A stretch of 64,000 nt of DNA from Rhodococcus opacus B4 (GTDB lineage Bacteria; Actinomycetota; Actinomycetes; Mycobacteriales; Mycobacteriaceae), in the NCBI RefSeq assembly GCF_000010805.1, contig NC_012522.1, positions 3,410,001-3,474,000 of the forward strand. The letters are read 5' to 3'. A program made the translations under genes and the position numbers. Shown here piece after piece: positions 1 to 8,742 of this stretch; the stretch's first letter is position 1, and each line of letters starts with the position of its first letter. The notes beneath the pieces are model-generated. The model saw nothing but the letters and a program-made list of their open reading frames with translations, was not told the origin of the DNA and ran no database searches.

Positions 1-1156
1 AGAGAAGGACCGAACTCGAGAGTGCGGCCATCGGCCCGCCGATGAAGAGAGATACCGCCGCGTCGGGAACCTGGTTGGTGGAGGTACCCCGCACCTGGCG
101 AACCGCTTCGACGGCCAGACCCATGCCGTTGACGAAGGAATCCGCCAGGTTTCCACCGCTGGTGTTCACCGGGAGCAACCCGTGCGGCGCGGTCAGGTTG
201 TCAACGGTCATGACCTTGCCGGCTTCGGCACCCCGCGGGCACAGCGAGTGATCGATCAGCGCGGCCACTCCCGAACCGCTGAAGTTCTCGTAGACCTGGA
301 CGACATCGACCTGGTCGGGACCGAGGTCGGCGTCCGCCCAGAGAGTCTCCGCGACCCCGGCGGCGCCGGAGAATCCGGCCGAGGTGTAGTCGAGATCGTT
401 CTCGGTGTCGACGGCATAGCCGCCCACCGCGCCCTGACTACCGGCCAGCACGTACGCCGGATTCGGTCCCAGCGTCTCGGCGCGATCCGCGGAGACCAGG
501 ATCAAGGCGACCGCGCCGTCGTTCTCCCGTGAGCAGTCGTAGAGCCGGTACGGTTCGACGATCATCCGGGACGCCTCGTAGCCGGCTTCGTCGAGGGGAC
601 GGCCGAATGCCGCGGCAGACGGATTTCGCTGGGCATGGAAGTAGTCGGCGAGCACCAGAGACCTCATCGCGGATTCCGGGACACCGTCGTGTTCGAGCAT
701 CCGCCGGGTGCGCAGCGCGCAGGCTTGCGCCGGTGACCCGACCCCGTGCGGGAGCATGTGGCCGTCGAAGTGGTGCCTGGCATAACCGAGGCGGCCGGAA
801 TCCTGTTGCGCCATTGCGCGATAGACGACGACACAGCGCGCCTGCCCTGCAGCGATGGCGATCGCCGCGTTCGTGATCGCCGCGGCCGCGCCACCGCCGC
901 CGCCTCCCCAGATCATGTTGGACCATCGAATCCGGTGCGACATGAGCGACGCTCCCACGACGGTCCCGTCGTTCTCGCCGCCGCCGTACGACACGAAGCC
1001 GTCGATCTCGCGTGGTGGCACGCCGGCGTCGGCTGCCGCCTCGACGATCGCCCGCAGCGTCATCCGGAGTTCGCTGTCGGGCGATTCTCCTCGCTTGTAG
1101 TGGAACTCGCTGACGCCCACCACGGCGGCCGCCCCGCGGAGAAATGTATCGGTCAT
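1..1156 (-). CDS. Thiolase-like acyl-CoA acetyltransferase / lipid-transfer protein (3' end beyond window)
   Basis: Thiolase-fold protein of the SCP-x/lipid-transfer type, about 385 residues visible, reading MTDTFLRGAAAVVGVSEF at the N-terminus and GGPMAALSSSVLL at the window edge, where such proteins normally end, so only a few codons are missing. A glycine/alanine-rich GGGGGGAAAAITNA stretch matches the nucleophile loop region of these degenerate thiolases. In known systems such proteins pair with a DUF35 OB-fold partner to act on acyl-CoA (retro-aldol or thiolytic cleavage of sterol or terpenoid side chains). The start overlaps the stop of the upstream DUF35 gene (ATGA), indicating translational coupling. 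Substrate is unknown. Confidence 0.85.
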   Translation of the reverse strand, partial: MTDTFLRGAAAVVGVSEFHYKRGESPDSELRMTLRAIVEAAADAGVPPREIDGFVSYGGGENDGTVVGASLMSHRIRWSNMIWGGGGGGAAAAITNAAIAIAAGQARCVVVYRAMAQQDSGRLGYARHHFDGHMLPHGVGSPAQACALRTRRMLEHDGVPESAMRSLVLADYFHAQRNPSAAAFGRPLDEAGYEASRMIVEPYRLYDCSRENDGAVALILVSADRAETLGPNPAYVLAGSQGAVGGYAVDTENDLDYTSAGFSGAAGVAETLWADADLGPDQVDVVQVYENFSGSGVAALIDHSLCPRGAEAGKVMTVDNLTAPHGLLPVNTSGGNLADSFVNGMGLAVEAVRQVRGTSTNQVPDAAVSLFIGGPMAALSSSVLL

Positions 1157-1635
1157 CGGTGTTCGCCCCGCTCGGTCTCGGACGAGGTGCTCGCGCGTTG
1201 CCAGCGGAGCAGCGGCCAGGGCGAGTCGGCGGGCTGCTGGATGATCCCCCTGACCGCGTCACCGATGGCGATGTCGGCGGCTCCGTCCTCCGTCAGCAGG
1301 CCGAGGACCCGGCGTCCCCCGGCGTGCGGCAATTCGACGAGAACCGTGACGAACGGCAGTTCGCCCGCCAGTTCCGGGACGAAGGAGTGCCAGGTCCGAG
1401 ACCACGAGAAGACCCGTCCGACCGCTTCCACAGCCACCCAGTCCGGGTCGAACACCTGGCACCGCCCGCACATCCAGCGTGGTCCCCAGATCCACAGCCC
1501 ACACTCGCCGCACCTCTGCAGGCGAAGCTCACCCGCCCGCAGACCCTCCCAGTAGGGCAGGTCCAGGCCGTCCGCGTACGGACCGACCAGCGCCGTCGCC
1601 GGGAACTCGCGGGCCAGCTCCGCACTCGGAGTCAT
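1153..1635 (-). CDS. DUF35 / OB-fold zinc-ribbon acyl-CoA-associated protein
   Basis: About 160 residues with a rubredoxin-like zinc ribbon near the N-terminus (CGECGLW and MCGRCQ, two CxxC knuckles) followed by an OB-fold segment (VGRVFSWSRTWHSF onward). This is the usual partner subunit of the SCP-x-type thiolase encoded immediately downstream, with a 4-bp ATGA overlap. Start chosen at MTPSAEL because GGAG lies at good spacing; an in-frame ATG at 1662, overlapping the SDR stop by one base, is the alternative. By family knowledge the zinc ribbon contacts the thiolase-like partner and the OB fold binds acyl-CoA. Confidence 0.85.
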   Translation of the reverse strand: MTPSAELAREFPATALVGPYADGLDLPYWEGLRAGELRLQRCGECGLWIWGPRWMCGRCQVFDPDWVAVEAVGRVFSWSRTWHSFVPELAGELPFVTVLVELPHAGGRRVLGLLTEDGAADIAIGDAVRGIIQQPADSPWPLLRWQRASTSSETERGEHR

Positions 1636-1661
1636 CACATCTCCACTCTCGTGAGTTGGCA

Positions 1662-2474
1662 TCAGTGTTTGGTGAGGTAACCCGCGTCGATCGGCACATC
1701 GATCCCGGTCACATACTTCGCAGCGTCGGACACGAGCCACAACACGGCGTCGGAGATGTCCTGCGGTTCGAGCATCATCACGTCCAGCAGGTTCGTGCGG
1801 TCGTTGTCCTTCCACTTCCGCACCACGTGCGGCAGCACCTGCGACAGACCGGCCGCCATGGGCGAATTGACGCCCGTGGGGTTGACGGTGTTGACCCGAA
1901 TGTTGTGTTGGCCCAGTTCGAATGCGAGCGTGTCCTTCAGTCCCTGAAGTCCGTGCTTCGCCGCTCCGTAGTGCCCCCACGACGGTGCAGCGCGCAGTCC
2001 GTCGACGGACGAGGTGATCACGATCGATCCGCCGCGGCCTCCGTCGATCATCACGGGGACAACAGCTTTGCAGGCCTTCCACGCCCCGGTGAGGTTGACG
2101 TCGAGCATCGTCTGCCACGCATCGTCCGCGATCTCGATCGTCGACTCGCAATGATCGTGGATACCGGCGTTCGCCAGCAGGATGTCGATCCGTCCGAACT
2201 GCGACACCGCCAGGTCCGCGACGGCCTGCATGTCCGCACTGCTCCGGACATCCGCCTGCATGCCGGCGATCTCGCCGCCGGCCTCCTTGACCAGCTGGAT
2301 CGTCTCCGCGAGATCCTCGGGTGCCGCGAGTGCGTACTGCACCTCCTCGATCGGTGCGGCTATGTCGCACACGACGATCTTGGCGCCGGCAGCGGCCAGG
2401 GTGAGCGCGTGCGAACGCCCCTGCCCTCGCGCTCCGCCGGTGATGACTGCTACTTTTCCGTCGAGTGACGTCAT
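1662..2474 (-). CDS. Mycofactocin-coupled SDR family oxidoreductase
   Basis: A 270-residue short-chain dehydrogenase. Rossmann motif TGGARGQGRSHA, NAG motif (LLANAGIHD), catalytic Ser in ITSSVDGL and Tyr/Lys in HYGAAKHG, and the C-terminus PIDAGYLTKH are visible. An insertion after the second beta strand (about residues 38-68, DIAAPIEEVQYALAAPEDL onward) is characteristic of the mycofactocin-associated SDR subfamily (carveol-dehydrogenase type), in which NAD is held tightly and reoxidised by mycofactocin. CAGGAG precedes the ATG. It lies in the operon with DUF35 and thiolase-like genes, so it probably oxidises a secondary alcohol, plausibly made by the P450 encoded divergently (inference). 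Confidence 0.9.
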   Translation of the reverse strand: MTSLDGKVAVITGGARGQGRSHALTLAAAGAKIVVCDIAAPIEEVQYALAAPEDLAETIQLVKEAGGEIAGMQADVRSSADMQAVADLAVSQFGRIDILLANAGIHDHCESTIEIADDAWQTMLDVNLTGAWKACKAVVPVMIDGGRGGSIVITSSVDGLRAAPSWGHYGAAKHGLQGLKDTLAFELGQHNIRVNTVNPTGVNSPMAAGLSQVLPHVVRKWKDNDRTNLLDVMMLEPQDISDAVLWLVSDAAKYVTGIDVPIDAGYLTKH

Positions 2475-2504
2475 CGATACTCCTGATACTCGAAAGGGTT
2501 GGAA

Positions 2505-3710
2505 TTACCGTGCGCTTTTCGCGCGTTCGTAGTCCTGGGTCGCCTGACTGATGCCGGTCGCGAAGCGTTCGCTGAAGCCTTCCTTGCGCGCCTGAGTCCA
2601 GTGGTAGGAGTTCAGCAGCGGCTCGCAGGTTCCGGTGAAGCGCGGCATGACGTCACGCATGAGAATGCGGTACATGCGCGACGTGGCCTCGGTGTCGGCC
2701 CAGTCGTGGGCCGTCGCCAGGAAGGTGCCGAATCCTCCTGTGCGGTCGATGATCTTCTGGATGTAGGCGATGGCGTCGTTCGCGTCGCCGATGCAGCCGT
2801 AGCCGGACTCGTTGACCCGCCGGACCAGTTCCTCGTGAGCGATGTCCTCACCGGGTTCGATCATCTTCATCGGGGTGACGACGTGGCGGTAGTCCATGAA
2901 GTCGCGCAGCCCGTAACGGGTGTCCTCGACCGCTTGCTCGAAGGTGTCGGCGATGTGGATGTTGCCGACGATGGCCCAGTCGTTGCGATCCACCGTCTGC
3001 CCGTAGGAGTTCGCCTCGCGGGTGGTGATGTCCCACGTCTGTGCGAGCAATTCGACCGACTTCGCGCTGGTGCCGCCGATGGACAGCAGACCGAGCCCGT
3101 ACTTTCCGGCCAGCTTCGGGCCCGACGGCGACATTGCGGCGGCGACCGTGATCGGCACCCCGGGATACGAGTAGGGGCCCAGCTGGACTCGGGCGTCCTC
3201 GAGCGAGAACCATTCCGTCTTCCGGTCGACGGGCCCGGGAGTATTGAGCAGTTCGAGGACGGCGTCCAGGGATTCCTCCATCCGCGGCCGCAGCAGGTTG
3301 TAGTCCATGCCCATCATCTGCGAGTCGGCGACGAGCGCACCCGGTCCGACACCGATCCGAATGCGTCCACGAGTCATGTGGTCCAAGAATGTGATTCAAT
3401 CGGCAACCATCAGCGGATGATGGTAAGGAAGGGAGATGACGCCGCTGCAGAGTTCGATGCGGGACGTGCGCTGCGCCGCCGCCGCGATCATCAGTTCCGG
3501 TGACGGCCCTACCTCGTATCCACCGCTGTGATGTTCCCCGAACCACACCTGGTGGAATCCGAGCCGATCGAGATCTTCGACGTGCCGGAGGTCCTGTTCG
3601 ATCGCCATCGTGGGGTCGCGTCGGGGGTTGTGATACGGCGGTAGGAACACTCCGCACCGGAGCGGTGCAGTCCGCCCGGCCGGCGCATTGTTCACAACTG
3701 TAGATTCCAT
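2505..3710 (-). pseudogene. Luciferase-like monooxygenase (LLM), interrupted by an in-frame TGA
   Basis: Bacterial-luciferase-family flavin-dependent monooxygenase of about 401 codons. The N-terminal part (LRCGVFLPPYHNPRRDP, WFGEHHSGGYE, SLPYHHPLMVAD) and the rest (DHMTRGRIRIGVGPGAL onward) lie in the same frame, but codon 105 is TGA at 3396-3398 where family members normally have Arg (VAD-R-hydrophobic-DHMTRGR). A single CGA-to-TGA transition would explain it. No other lesion is seen, so it may be a recent null mutation, a strain-specific variant or a sequencing error. A good ribosome site (CAGGAGA) precedes the start, 1 bp after the cupin stop. A downstream TTG at 3386 could not restore the missing FMN-pocket strands. 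Confidence 0.85.
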
Positions 3711-3711
3711 G

Positions 3712-4188
3712 TCAGATCTCCTGTCGGTTGGTGCGTGATGCGCCGCAGATGGTGACGAGGGCCCGAGCCGTCTGCTCTCCTCGGTTGTGCCATCGATGCC
3801 TGGTGCCGTTGACGACCACGGTGTCGCCGGCGCCGAGCCCGATCTCCGTGCCGTCCTCGAGTTCGAGCACGAGCGAGCCCTCGAGAAGCACGTGCACATC
3901 CACGGAATCGGTGCGATGGAATCCCGGCATCTCCTCGTCCATGACCACTATTCCGTTGTCGCTGTCGCCGATCCGTCCCGGTTCGAGCACCCAGCCGATC
4001 ACCCAGACCCCACCCGGACCGGGAAAGCCGACGGTGTCGGAAATACGGCCGGGATTGGGCACCTCGGGGACGGAGTCGGAACGCCAGATGGGGTCGATCC
4101 CCTCGGCGTCCAGCCTTGCGACCTTGCTGTCGTCAACGAGCACAGCCGAACCGTTCTGTTCGGCAACAATCACGCGGCGAAAGCTCAT
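3712..4188 (-). CDS. Cupin-domain protein
   Basis: 158 residues starting MSFRRVIVAEQNGSAV. The C-terminal half is a single cupin barrel: DVHVLLEGSLVLELEDG corresponds to motif 1 (here VDVHV without the usual HxH) and GDTVVVNGTRHRWHN to motif 2, with a His available for metal. First gene of the minus-strand operon, ending 1 bp before the LLM gene. Small cupins of this kind in aromatic or terpenoid clusters are either dioxygenase-like or ligand-binding; the substrate cannot be deduced. An upstream extension to 4326 is possible but has no clear ribosome site and reads like non-coding sequence. Confidence 0.8.
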   Translation of the reverse strand: MSFRRVIVAEQNGSAVLVDDSKVARLDAEGIDPIWRSDSVPEVPNPGRISDTVGFPGPGGVWVIGWVLEPGRIGDSDNGIVVMDEEMPGFHRTDSVDVHVLLEGSLVLELEDGTEIGLGAGDTVVVNGTRHRWHNRGEQTARALVTICGASRTNRQEI

Positions 4189-4638
4189 GATTGCCCCTTC
4201 GGAAGAAGCTACTGGGAGGGAAGAACAAGAGAAACGCGACCGAGGGGCTGTTTCGAATGGTTCAGGCCTGGTGAGATCCTCTGTTCCGCAACGCTTTCGC
4301 GCCGCTACTGCCCGGGGTTGCCGCACACGCCCGTGCGCCGCACCACCTGCACATTCACCACTGTGTCGCGGATCACGTGAGTTAATCTAAATGCTATCGG
4401 TTAATTGGTCAAGAGGTGGCACGGAACGGCTCCTGAATCCCATGCGTCATACGGGGTTAGAACACATTCACTGTTGACCGCGCCGACGCCGCTGATCTAC
4501 CTTCGTCGCAAGGCAGTCGCCTTTCTCACCTCAGCCCTCGCCTTGGTTCACGGCAGCGCGAGCTCATCCGACCCTCCGGAAGCGTCACCTCCAGCCCGAG
4601 GCGACGTACCGGACTTCTCCCCTCGCGAAGGATCCCCG
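4189..4638. promoter_or_regulatory. Divergent promoter region between the cupin operon and the P450 gene
   Basis: A 450-bp intergenic stretch. The only AT-rich part is about 4377-4415, where GTTAAT occurs twice as a direct repeat (4381-4386 and about 4400-4405), 19 bp apart and flanking AAATGCTATC. This is a plausible position for a regulator site or core promoter serving one or both directions. No other gene is seen. Confidence 0.4.
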
Positions 4639-5877
4639 ATGGTCACGACACAGATCGAAATTCCCGGTCACCTGATCACCGACTTCAATGTGTACGACCC
4701 GTCCCTGGCATCGCCCACGGATGTGTTCCAGGAGCGTGTCGCCGCACTGCGCGCGCAGGGACCGATCCTCTGGTCGCCGCAGCACGGCGGTCACTGGGTG
4801 GTCACGCGGTACAAGGAAGCCCTCCAGGTTCTCCAGGATCCGGAGACGTTCTCGAGCTTCCCCAACAACCTGTTGAATGCGGCCCAGGGTAGGTTCCTCC
4901 CGCTCGAACTCGACCCGCCCGAGCACAGCCACTACCGGCGGGCCCTGCAGCCGCTGTTCAGCCCCAAGAGCATGAAGGCCCTCGAGCCGGAGATCCGGGG
5001 GATCATCACCGATCTCATCGACGGATTCGCAGCGGCCGGCGAATGCGAGTTCATCTCCGAGTTCGCGCACGAACTGCCCACTCGCATCTTCCTCGCGCTC
5101 ATGGGATGGCCCCTGAGCGACGCTCCGCAATTCACCGAGTGGACCGACATCACGCTCCAGGGCATCCCCGGGGCGAGCGAGGAGGAGTCCGCGGAGGCCC
5201 GCGCGAAGGCCGCCGCCGAGATCTACGAGTACTTCGGCCGGGTCGTGGCGCGGGTGCGATCCGGCGAAGACAGTGCGGAGACTCTCACGGCGCAGATCAT
5301 CAACACCTCGCTCGACGTCGGAGGAGAGCCCCGACCACTCACCGACGAGGAACTGTGCCGAATGTTCTTCCTGCTCCTGGTGGCGGGACTGCACACCGTC
5401 CAGGGTGCTCTCGCCTGGGGACTGATCCACCTGTCGCGCAATCCCGAGCAGCGCGCGGCGATCATCGACGACCCGACGCTGATCCCGTCGGCGGTGGAGG
5501 AAATTCTGCGCATCGAGACCGCGACGAGCAGCGGCCGCCGCGCGACCCGGGACGTCGAGATCGGCGATGTCACCATCAGGGCGGGCGACCAGCTGCTGGT
5601 GGTGATGACCGCTGCCAACCGCGACGAGGACGAGTTCGACGGTGCCGACGAACTGCAGATCGAACGGCATCCCAACCGCCACATCGGCTTCGGCGCCGGC
5701 CCCCACCGCTGCCTCGGCTCCCACCTCGCACGACTCGAGCTGCGGCTGGCGCTGGAGGAAATCCACCGGAGGATTCCCGACTACGCCCTCGTACCGGACA
5801 GTCCGGCCGTCTTCCATTCGTCCCAGGTCCGGGGTTGCGAGAAACTACCCATCACGTTCACCCCCTCGACGCGCTGA
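4639..5877 (+). CDS. Cytochrome P450
   Basis: 412-residue soluble bacterial P450. The haem-binding loop FGAGPHRCLGSHLARLEL contains the axial Cys; the K-helix ExxR is EILR; HPNRHIGFGAG is the usual approach to the haem. The I-helix reads LLLVAGLHTVQG, so the position normally Asp/Glu before the conserved Thr is His. Start at MVTTQIEIPGHL is preceded by AAGGAT; the upstream in-frame extension to 4405 has no P450 character. It hydroxylates a small hydrophobic substrate using an external ferredoxin; none is encoded here. The divergent SDR, LLM and thiolase genes suggest terpenoid or alicyclic degradation (inference). Confidence 0.93.
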   Translation: MVTTQIEIPGHLITDFNVYDPSLASPTDVFQERVAALRAQGPILWSPQHGGHWVVTRYKEALQVLQDPETFSSFPNNLLNAAQGRFLPLELDPPEHSHYRRALQPLFSPKSMKALEPEIRGIITDLIDGFAAAGECEFISEFAHELPTRIFLALMGWPLSDAPQFTEWTDITLQGIPGASEEESAEARAKAAAEIYEYFGRVVARVRSGEDSAETLTAQIINTSLDVGGEPRPLTDEELCRMFFLLLVAGLHTVQGALAWGLIHLSRNPEQRAAIIDDPTLIPSAVEEILRIETATSSGRRATRDVEIGDVTIRAGDQLLVVMTAANRDEDEFDGADELQIERHPNRHIGFGAGPHRCLGSHLARLELRLALEEIHRRIPDYALVPDSPAVFHSSQVRGCEKLPITFTPSTR

Positions 5878-5904
5878 CGCCCTCGGGCTTCGGCCCCAAC
5901 CGAC

Positions 5905-5934
5905 AGAGTCCCCGGAGGAAACTCCGGGGACTCT
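5905..5934 (+). terminator. Strong hairpin after the P450 gene
   Basis: Perfect 13-bp stem AGAGTCCCCGGAG / CTCCGGGGACTCT closed by a GAAA tetraloop, starting 28 bp after the P450 stop. No U-tract follows on the plus strand, as is common for actinobacterial terminators. Confidence 0.8.
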
Positions 5935-6361
5935 CGGGCGTCCCGCAGTTTCGCGGCCTCGTCGCTCTCGTTGCGCCGGATCTGTTCGAGTTCGTCCGGG
6001 TGCAGGTGCGCCGAACTTTGCGAGGCATGCCCGCGACGAGTGACTTCGGTTCGGCGACGAAGCCTTCGGAGACCAGGACACCGGCCGCAACGCCCCGATG
6101 GTCAGAGCGCCCAGGATCCGCGTGGGGCACGCATCAGTCTTGGATGTTGATGCGTGATCCGATGGTGATGCGGTCGGCGTAGAGGCGCTCGTTCCATGAG
6201 TGCTTAGCGCGGCGAACCAACGCTGACACCCGCAGTTGAGGAGAGGAGAATCAAACAGACCAGTCGGACTCTGTTCTCGCGTTGTTGCACTCGGGTGGGA
6301 GCCGGGGGGCCGGGTCCGGATTCCGATTCAGGTAGTGCGGCGGTCTCGAGCGGGGTGATCA
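5935..6361 (-). other. Intergenic stretch with two unassigned minus-strand coding-like fragments
   Basis: No intact gene. On the minus strand two pieces read like protein: about 6060-5936 (GHASQSSAHLHPDELEQ then NESDEAAKLRDARES, running into the terminator) and about 6215-6134 (HSWNERLYADRITIGSRIN then a TGA). The frames differ and neither has a start. A run of about 33 bp near 5941-5973 is almost identical to part of gvpF near 19291-19323 (both encode ESDEAAKLRD). The first piece vaguely recalls the C-terminus of tyrosine recombinases (GH...HL.PDEL), but this is weak. They are probably gene remnants. Confidence 0.3.
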
Positions 6362-6364
6362 GTG

Positions 6365-7192
6365 ATGCAGAAGAGGGCGGAACTCACTCGTGCTGCCCTG
6401 CTCCAGGCCGCGGCGGTAGTTTTCACCCGGGTCGGCTATGCCCATGCCCGGCTGAACACGATCACCACCGGTGCTCACGTCAGCAAGGGCGCGCTCTACG
6501 AGCACTTCAATTCCAAGGAAGCACTCGCGCGCGCGGTCATCGACGCCGGCAGCACCCGGTTCGAGATCGCGTGCAGCCCGTTTCGCACCCGCAGTCCCGC
6601 ATTCGAAGCGCTGATCGGCATCTCGTGCGCCCTGCTCGATCCTGTGGTCAACGACGCCACCCTCGGGGCCACGTTCCGCCTGATTACCGAAGTTCCCGAC
6701 CGCCCAGGTGCCGGCACACCGCTGCTCACCACCTGGTTGTCCGACTACCGACAACTCGCCCGCCGCGCCGTCACCGAAGGCGACCTTCACCATGCCGACC
6801 CGGACGCGATTGCCCTGCTTCTCGTCGAAACCCTCACCGGGGCGCGTGTGCTGGCCGCGGCCACCGACCGCCTCGGCGATCTGTCCGTCCGGCTGACGAC
6901 CACCTGGGACCTGCTCCTACCCGGCCTGGTCGCCCCCACGAACATCGACTACTTTCGTGAACTTCTCACACGTGAGATCGCCCGGGTCAGCCACCGCGGC
7001 ACGACGCCGCCACCGGCGCCCGGCGACCCGCAGCAGTCGGTCAACGGCGAGATCGCCTCCGCTACGCCGCCACGAAGGGGCGCGCGGCGCGGCGCCGGCA
7101 ACAACTCCTCGCGCAGCCCGCGGTCGACATCCACTTCCCGCGCCGTCACACCGAAACCCGTCGGCACGCACCCAGCTGACCCAGGTCGGTGA
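6365..7192 (+). CDS. TetR-family regulator, ScbR/ArpA (gamma-butyrolactone receptor)-like
   Basis: 275 residues. The N-terminal HTH (about residues 5-55: LTRAALLQAAAVVFTRVGY, HVSKGALYEHFNSKEALA) has the sequence style of autoregulator-receptor TetR proteins, followed by an all-helical ligand domain to about residue 200. The last 70 residues are low-complexity (Pro/Arg/Ser-rich) and may be a non-functional extension. GTG at 6362 directly precedes the ATG; the ATG is preferred. No target operator is obvious. Ligand could be a butyrolactone or another small molecule; not determinable here. Confidence 0.8.
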   Translation: MQKRAELTRAALLQAAAVVFTRVGYAHARLNTITTGAHVSKGALYEHFNSKEALARAVIDAGSTRFEIACSPFRTRSPAFEALIGISCALLDPVVNDATLGATFRLITEVPDRPGAGTPLLTTWLSDYRQLARRAVTEGDLHHADPDAIALLLVETLTGARVLAAATDRLGDLSVRLTTTWDLLLPGLVAPTNIDYFRELLTREIARVSHRGTTPPPAPGDPQQSVNGEIASATPPRRGARRGAGNNSSRSPRSTSTSRAVTPKPVGTHPADPGR

Positions 7193-7530
7193 CATTCCCC
7201 TTGCCGGGGCGCTCGACCGGGCACTCGCGCGTCGAAAGCGTGACAAACCCGGCCAGCTGCCAGGACGCGGCACGCACGTCCCTCGAACACCGGTACCGGT
7301 CGATATCAAAGCCGATCACTCGGTGTCGATGCGCCCGCTCAGGTGATGGAGCGCGGCGGCGACGGCGTCGGCGCGCGGTCGGCGCCCATCCCGGTCATTG
7401 CGGCGTAGGGTTCGAGGTGAGGCGTATGCCGCCTTCGGTGTTTTCTTGTTTCACAGGCCCGCTCGACGAGAGTTGTCGTCGACGCGTTCGAGGGCACCGA
7501 CACTGCTCTCGACACGGAGGGCCTGCCGCG
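7193..7530. other. Intergenic, no gene seen
   Basis: About 340 bp between the TetR gene and the GAF-ANTAR remnant. No ORF with credible codon use, no hairpin terminator and no clear operator was found. A ribosome site (CACGGAGG) precedes the remnant start. Confidence 0.3.
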
Positions 7531-8148
7531 ATGAACGCGTTCGATCATCAGGGCCTGGGGCCCCTGATGGCGGAGCTGGCCCGCTCCTGGACCGCCCCGG
7601 CGGACGCGGAGTCGACCCTGCGCGGGGTCACCGACGCCGCCGTGGAGTTGATCTCGGGCGCGGACAGCGCCGACATCCTGACAATCCCCGGCCACGGCCG
7701 GTATCACTCGCACGCGTCCACCTCGGCGCTGCCCGCCGAACTCGATGCGCTGCAGGCCCGTTTCGGTGAGGGGCCGTGCGTCTCGGCGGCCGTCGACGGG
7801 TTCGTCACCCGCAGCGACGATCTCGCCGCCGAACCGCGGTGGCCGCGTTTCTGACGCGCCGCCGTAAATGCGGGGGTGCACAGCATGGTCTCGTTCCGGC
7901 TCTACACCCACTCCGAGGTCGCCGGCGCGTTGAACGTGCTCGGGATCCGGGCACACGCATTCGACGCCGAGTCCGTCACCATCGGCGAGGTGCTGGCCGC
8001 GCACGCCGCGATCGCGATCTTCGCCGTCGGCGCAGACCAGGCCTTCGCGATGCTGGTGACGCTGTCGCAGGAGTCGAACACCCCGGTGGCCGTTATCGCC
8101 GCGAAAATCATCGAACTGGGACCCGAACCGCGAGAACAACACTCGTGA
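7531..8148 (+). pseudogene. GAF-ANTAR RNA-binding regulator remnant (in-frame TGA plus internal deletion)
   Basis: The frame starts MNAFDHQGLGPLMAELARSW and encodes a GAF domain (FGEGPCVSAAVDGF, MVSFRLYTHSEVAGALNV). Codon 108 is TGA (7852-7854) between WPRF and RAAVNAGVHSM, where other family members read through with a small residue. Further on, the frame passes from IAIFAVGADQ straight into AFAMLVTLSQESNTPVAVIA, which is the last part of an ANTAR domain; about 25-30 residues, including the helix usually reading SRxxIxQAKGxxM, are missing in frame. The gene thus has two independent lesions and cannot make a working antiterminator. An intact relative lies at 13313-14101. Confidence 0.8.
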
Positions 8149-8289
8149 GAGCACGTACGCGTGGTCACGGTACGTGCCGGACCGACAGGGACCGTCGTTG
8201 TTCCCCACCGCCCCCTCGCACAGCTGAGTCCGGACCCCGATGCGCCGCCCACAGCCATCGGTAGCCTCGACCGTCCGCTGCCGTCGGTG

Positions 8290-8529
8290 TCACCTCACCA
8301 CTTCTGCAAACCCGGTCAGGACACCGCCCACGGACTCGGACGCGGCTGCCCCGGAAGCCATGATGGTGATCGAGGCGCACCCGGGGCACAGAACGGTCTC
8401 GCCGATCTCCCAGCCGTTGAGCCGGGCCACCGAAGCAACCAGGCCCGGTCGGTCGCCCTCCCGGGATCGATAGCCCCGATCGCAGCGGCTACACGCGAAA
8501 ACGGCCCGCGGTACACGCACGGTTTTCAC
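8290..8529 (-). CDS. Small zinc-ribbon protein, second gene of a CIRCE-preceded operon
   Basis: 79 residues from a GTG start (VKTVRVPRAVFACSRCDRG). Two CxxC knuckles (CSRC near residue 13 and CPGC near residue 50) predict a zinc ribbon. The start overlaps the stop of the upstream 49-aa gene (GTGA), and CGGAGGG lies at ideal spacing inside that gene, so the two are translationally coupled. The C-terminus (GAAASESVGGVLTGFAEVVR) is probably helical. I do not recognise the family; the zinc ribbon suggests nucleic-acid or protein binding. The upstream operators suggest heat-shock expression. Confidence 0.65.
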   Translation of the reverse strand: MKTVRVPRAVFACSRCDRGYRSREGDRPGLVASVARLNGWEIGETVLCPGCASITIMASGAAASESVGGVLTGFAEVVR

Positions 8530-8675
8530 GCGGCCCTCCGGTTGCCGAAGACTATCTGCTGCCACCAGTTCGCCAGCGGGCTCGGATCCGGCCAGCGCAC
8601 CGGCTCGCCCACCACGAGCGGATCGTCGGTAGTGGGACCACTGGACTCGTGTTGATGTCGATTGTCGTTGCGCAC
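8526..8675 (-). CDS. 49-aa conserved small protein with RWPDPSPLxxWW motif
   Basis: GTG start with GGGAGG eight bases upstream. The chain reads VRNDNRHQHESSGPTTDD, then VGEPVRWPDPSPLANWW, ending VFGNRRAA. The core RWPDPSPL-x2-WW recurs in a second unannotated small ORF at 16342-16509, supporting both as real genes of one family. The polar N-terminus and the Trp-rich C-terminal helix suggest a peripheral or partner-binding peptide; function unknown. First gene of a two-gene operon with a zinc-ribbon protein; one CIRCE-type site lies about 70 bp and another about 130 bp upstream. Confidence 0.65.
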   Translation of the reverse strand: MRNDNRHQHESSGPTTDDPLVVGEPVRWPDPSPLANWWQQIVFGNRRAA

Positions 8676-8742
8676 AGCAATGCACCTCCCTCGACTCCTG
8701 CGCTCGTCCCCGACGAGCACCGTCACTGTGCAGTACAAGAAA

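Noticed and set aside
438..1262. A 274-codon minus-strand frame in the thiolase region
   Set aside because: Out of frame with the thiolase-like gene, which has family motifs over the whole length; composition is Arg/Gly-biased.
3396..7854. Selenocysteine or programmed readthrough at the two in-frame TGA codons
   Set aside because: Expected residues are Arg and a small residue, not Cys; no SECIS-like hairpin was seen, and the GAF-ANTAR gene also has a deletion, so decay is simpler.
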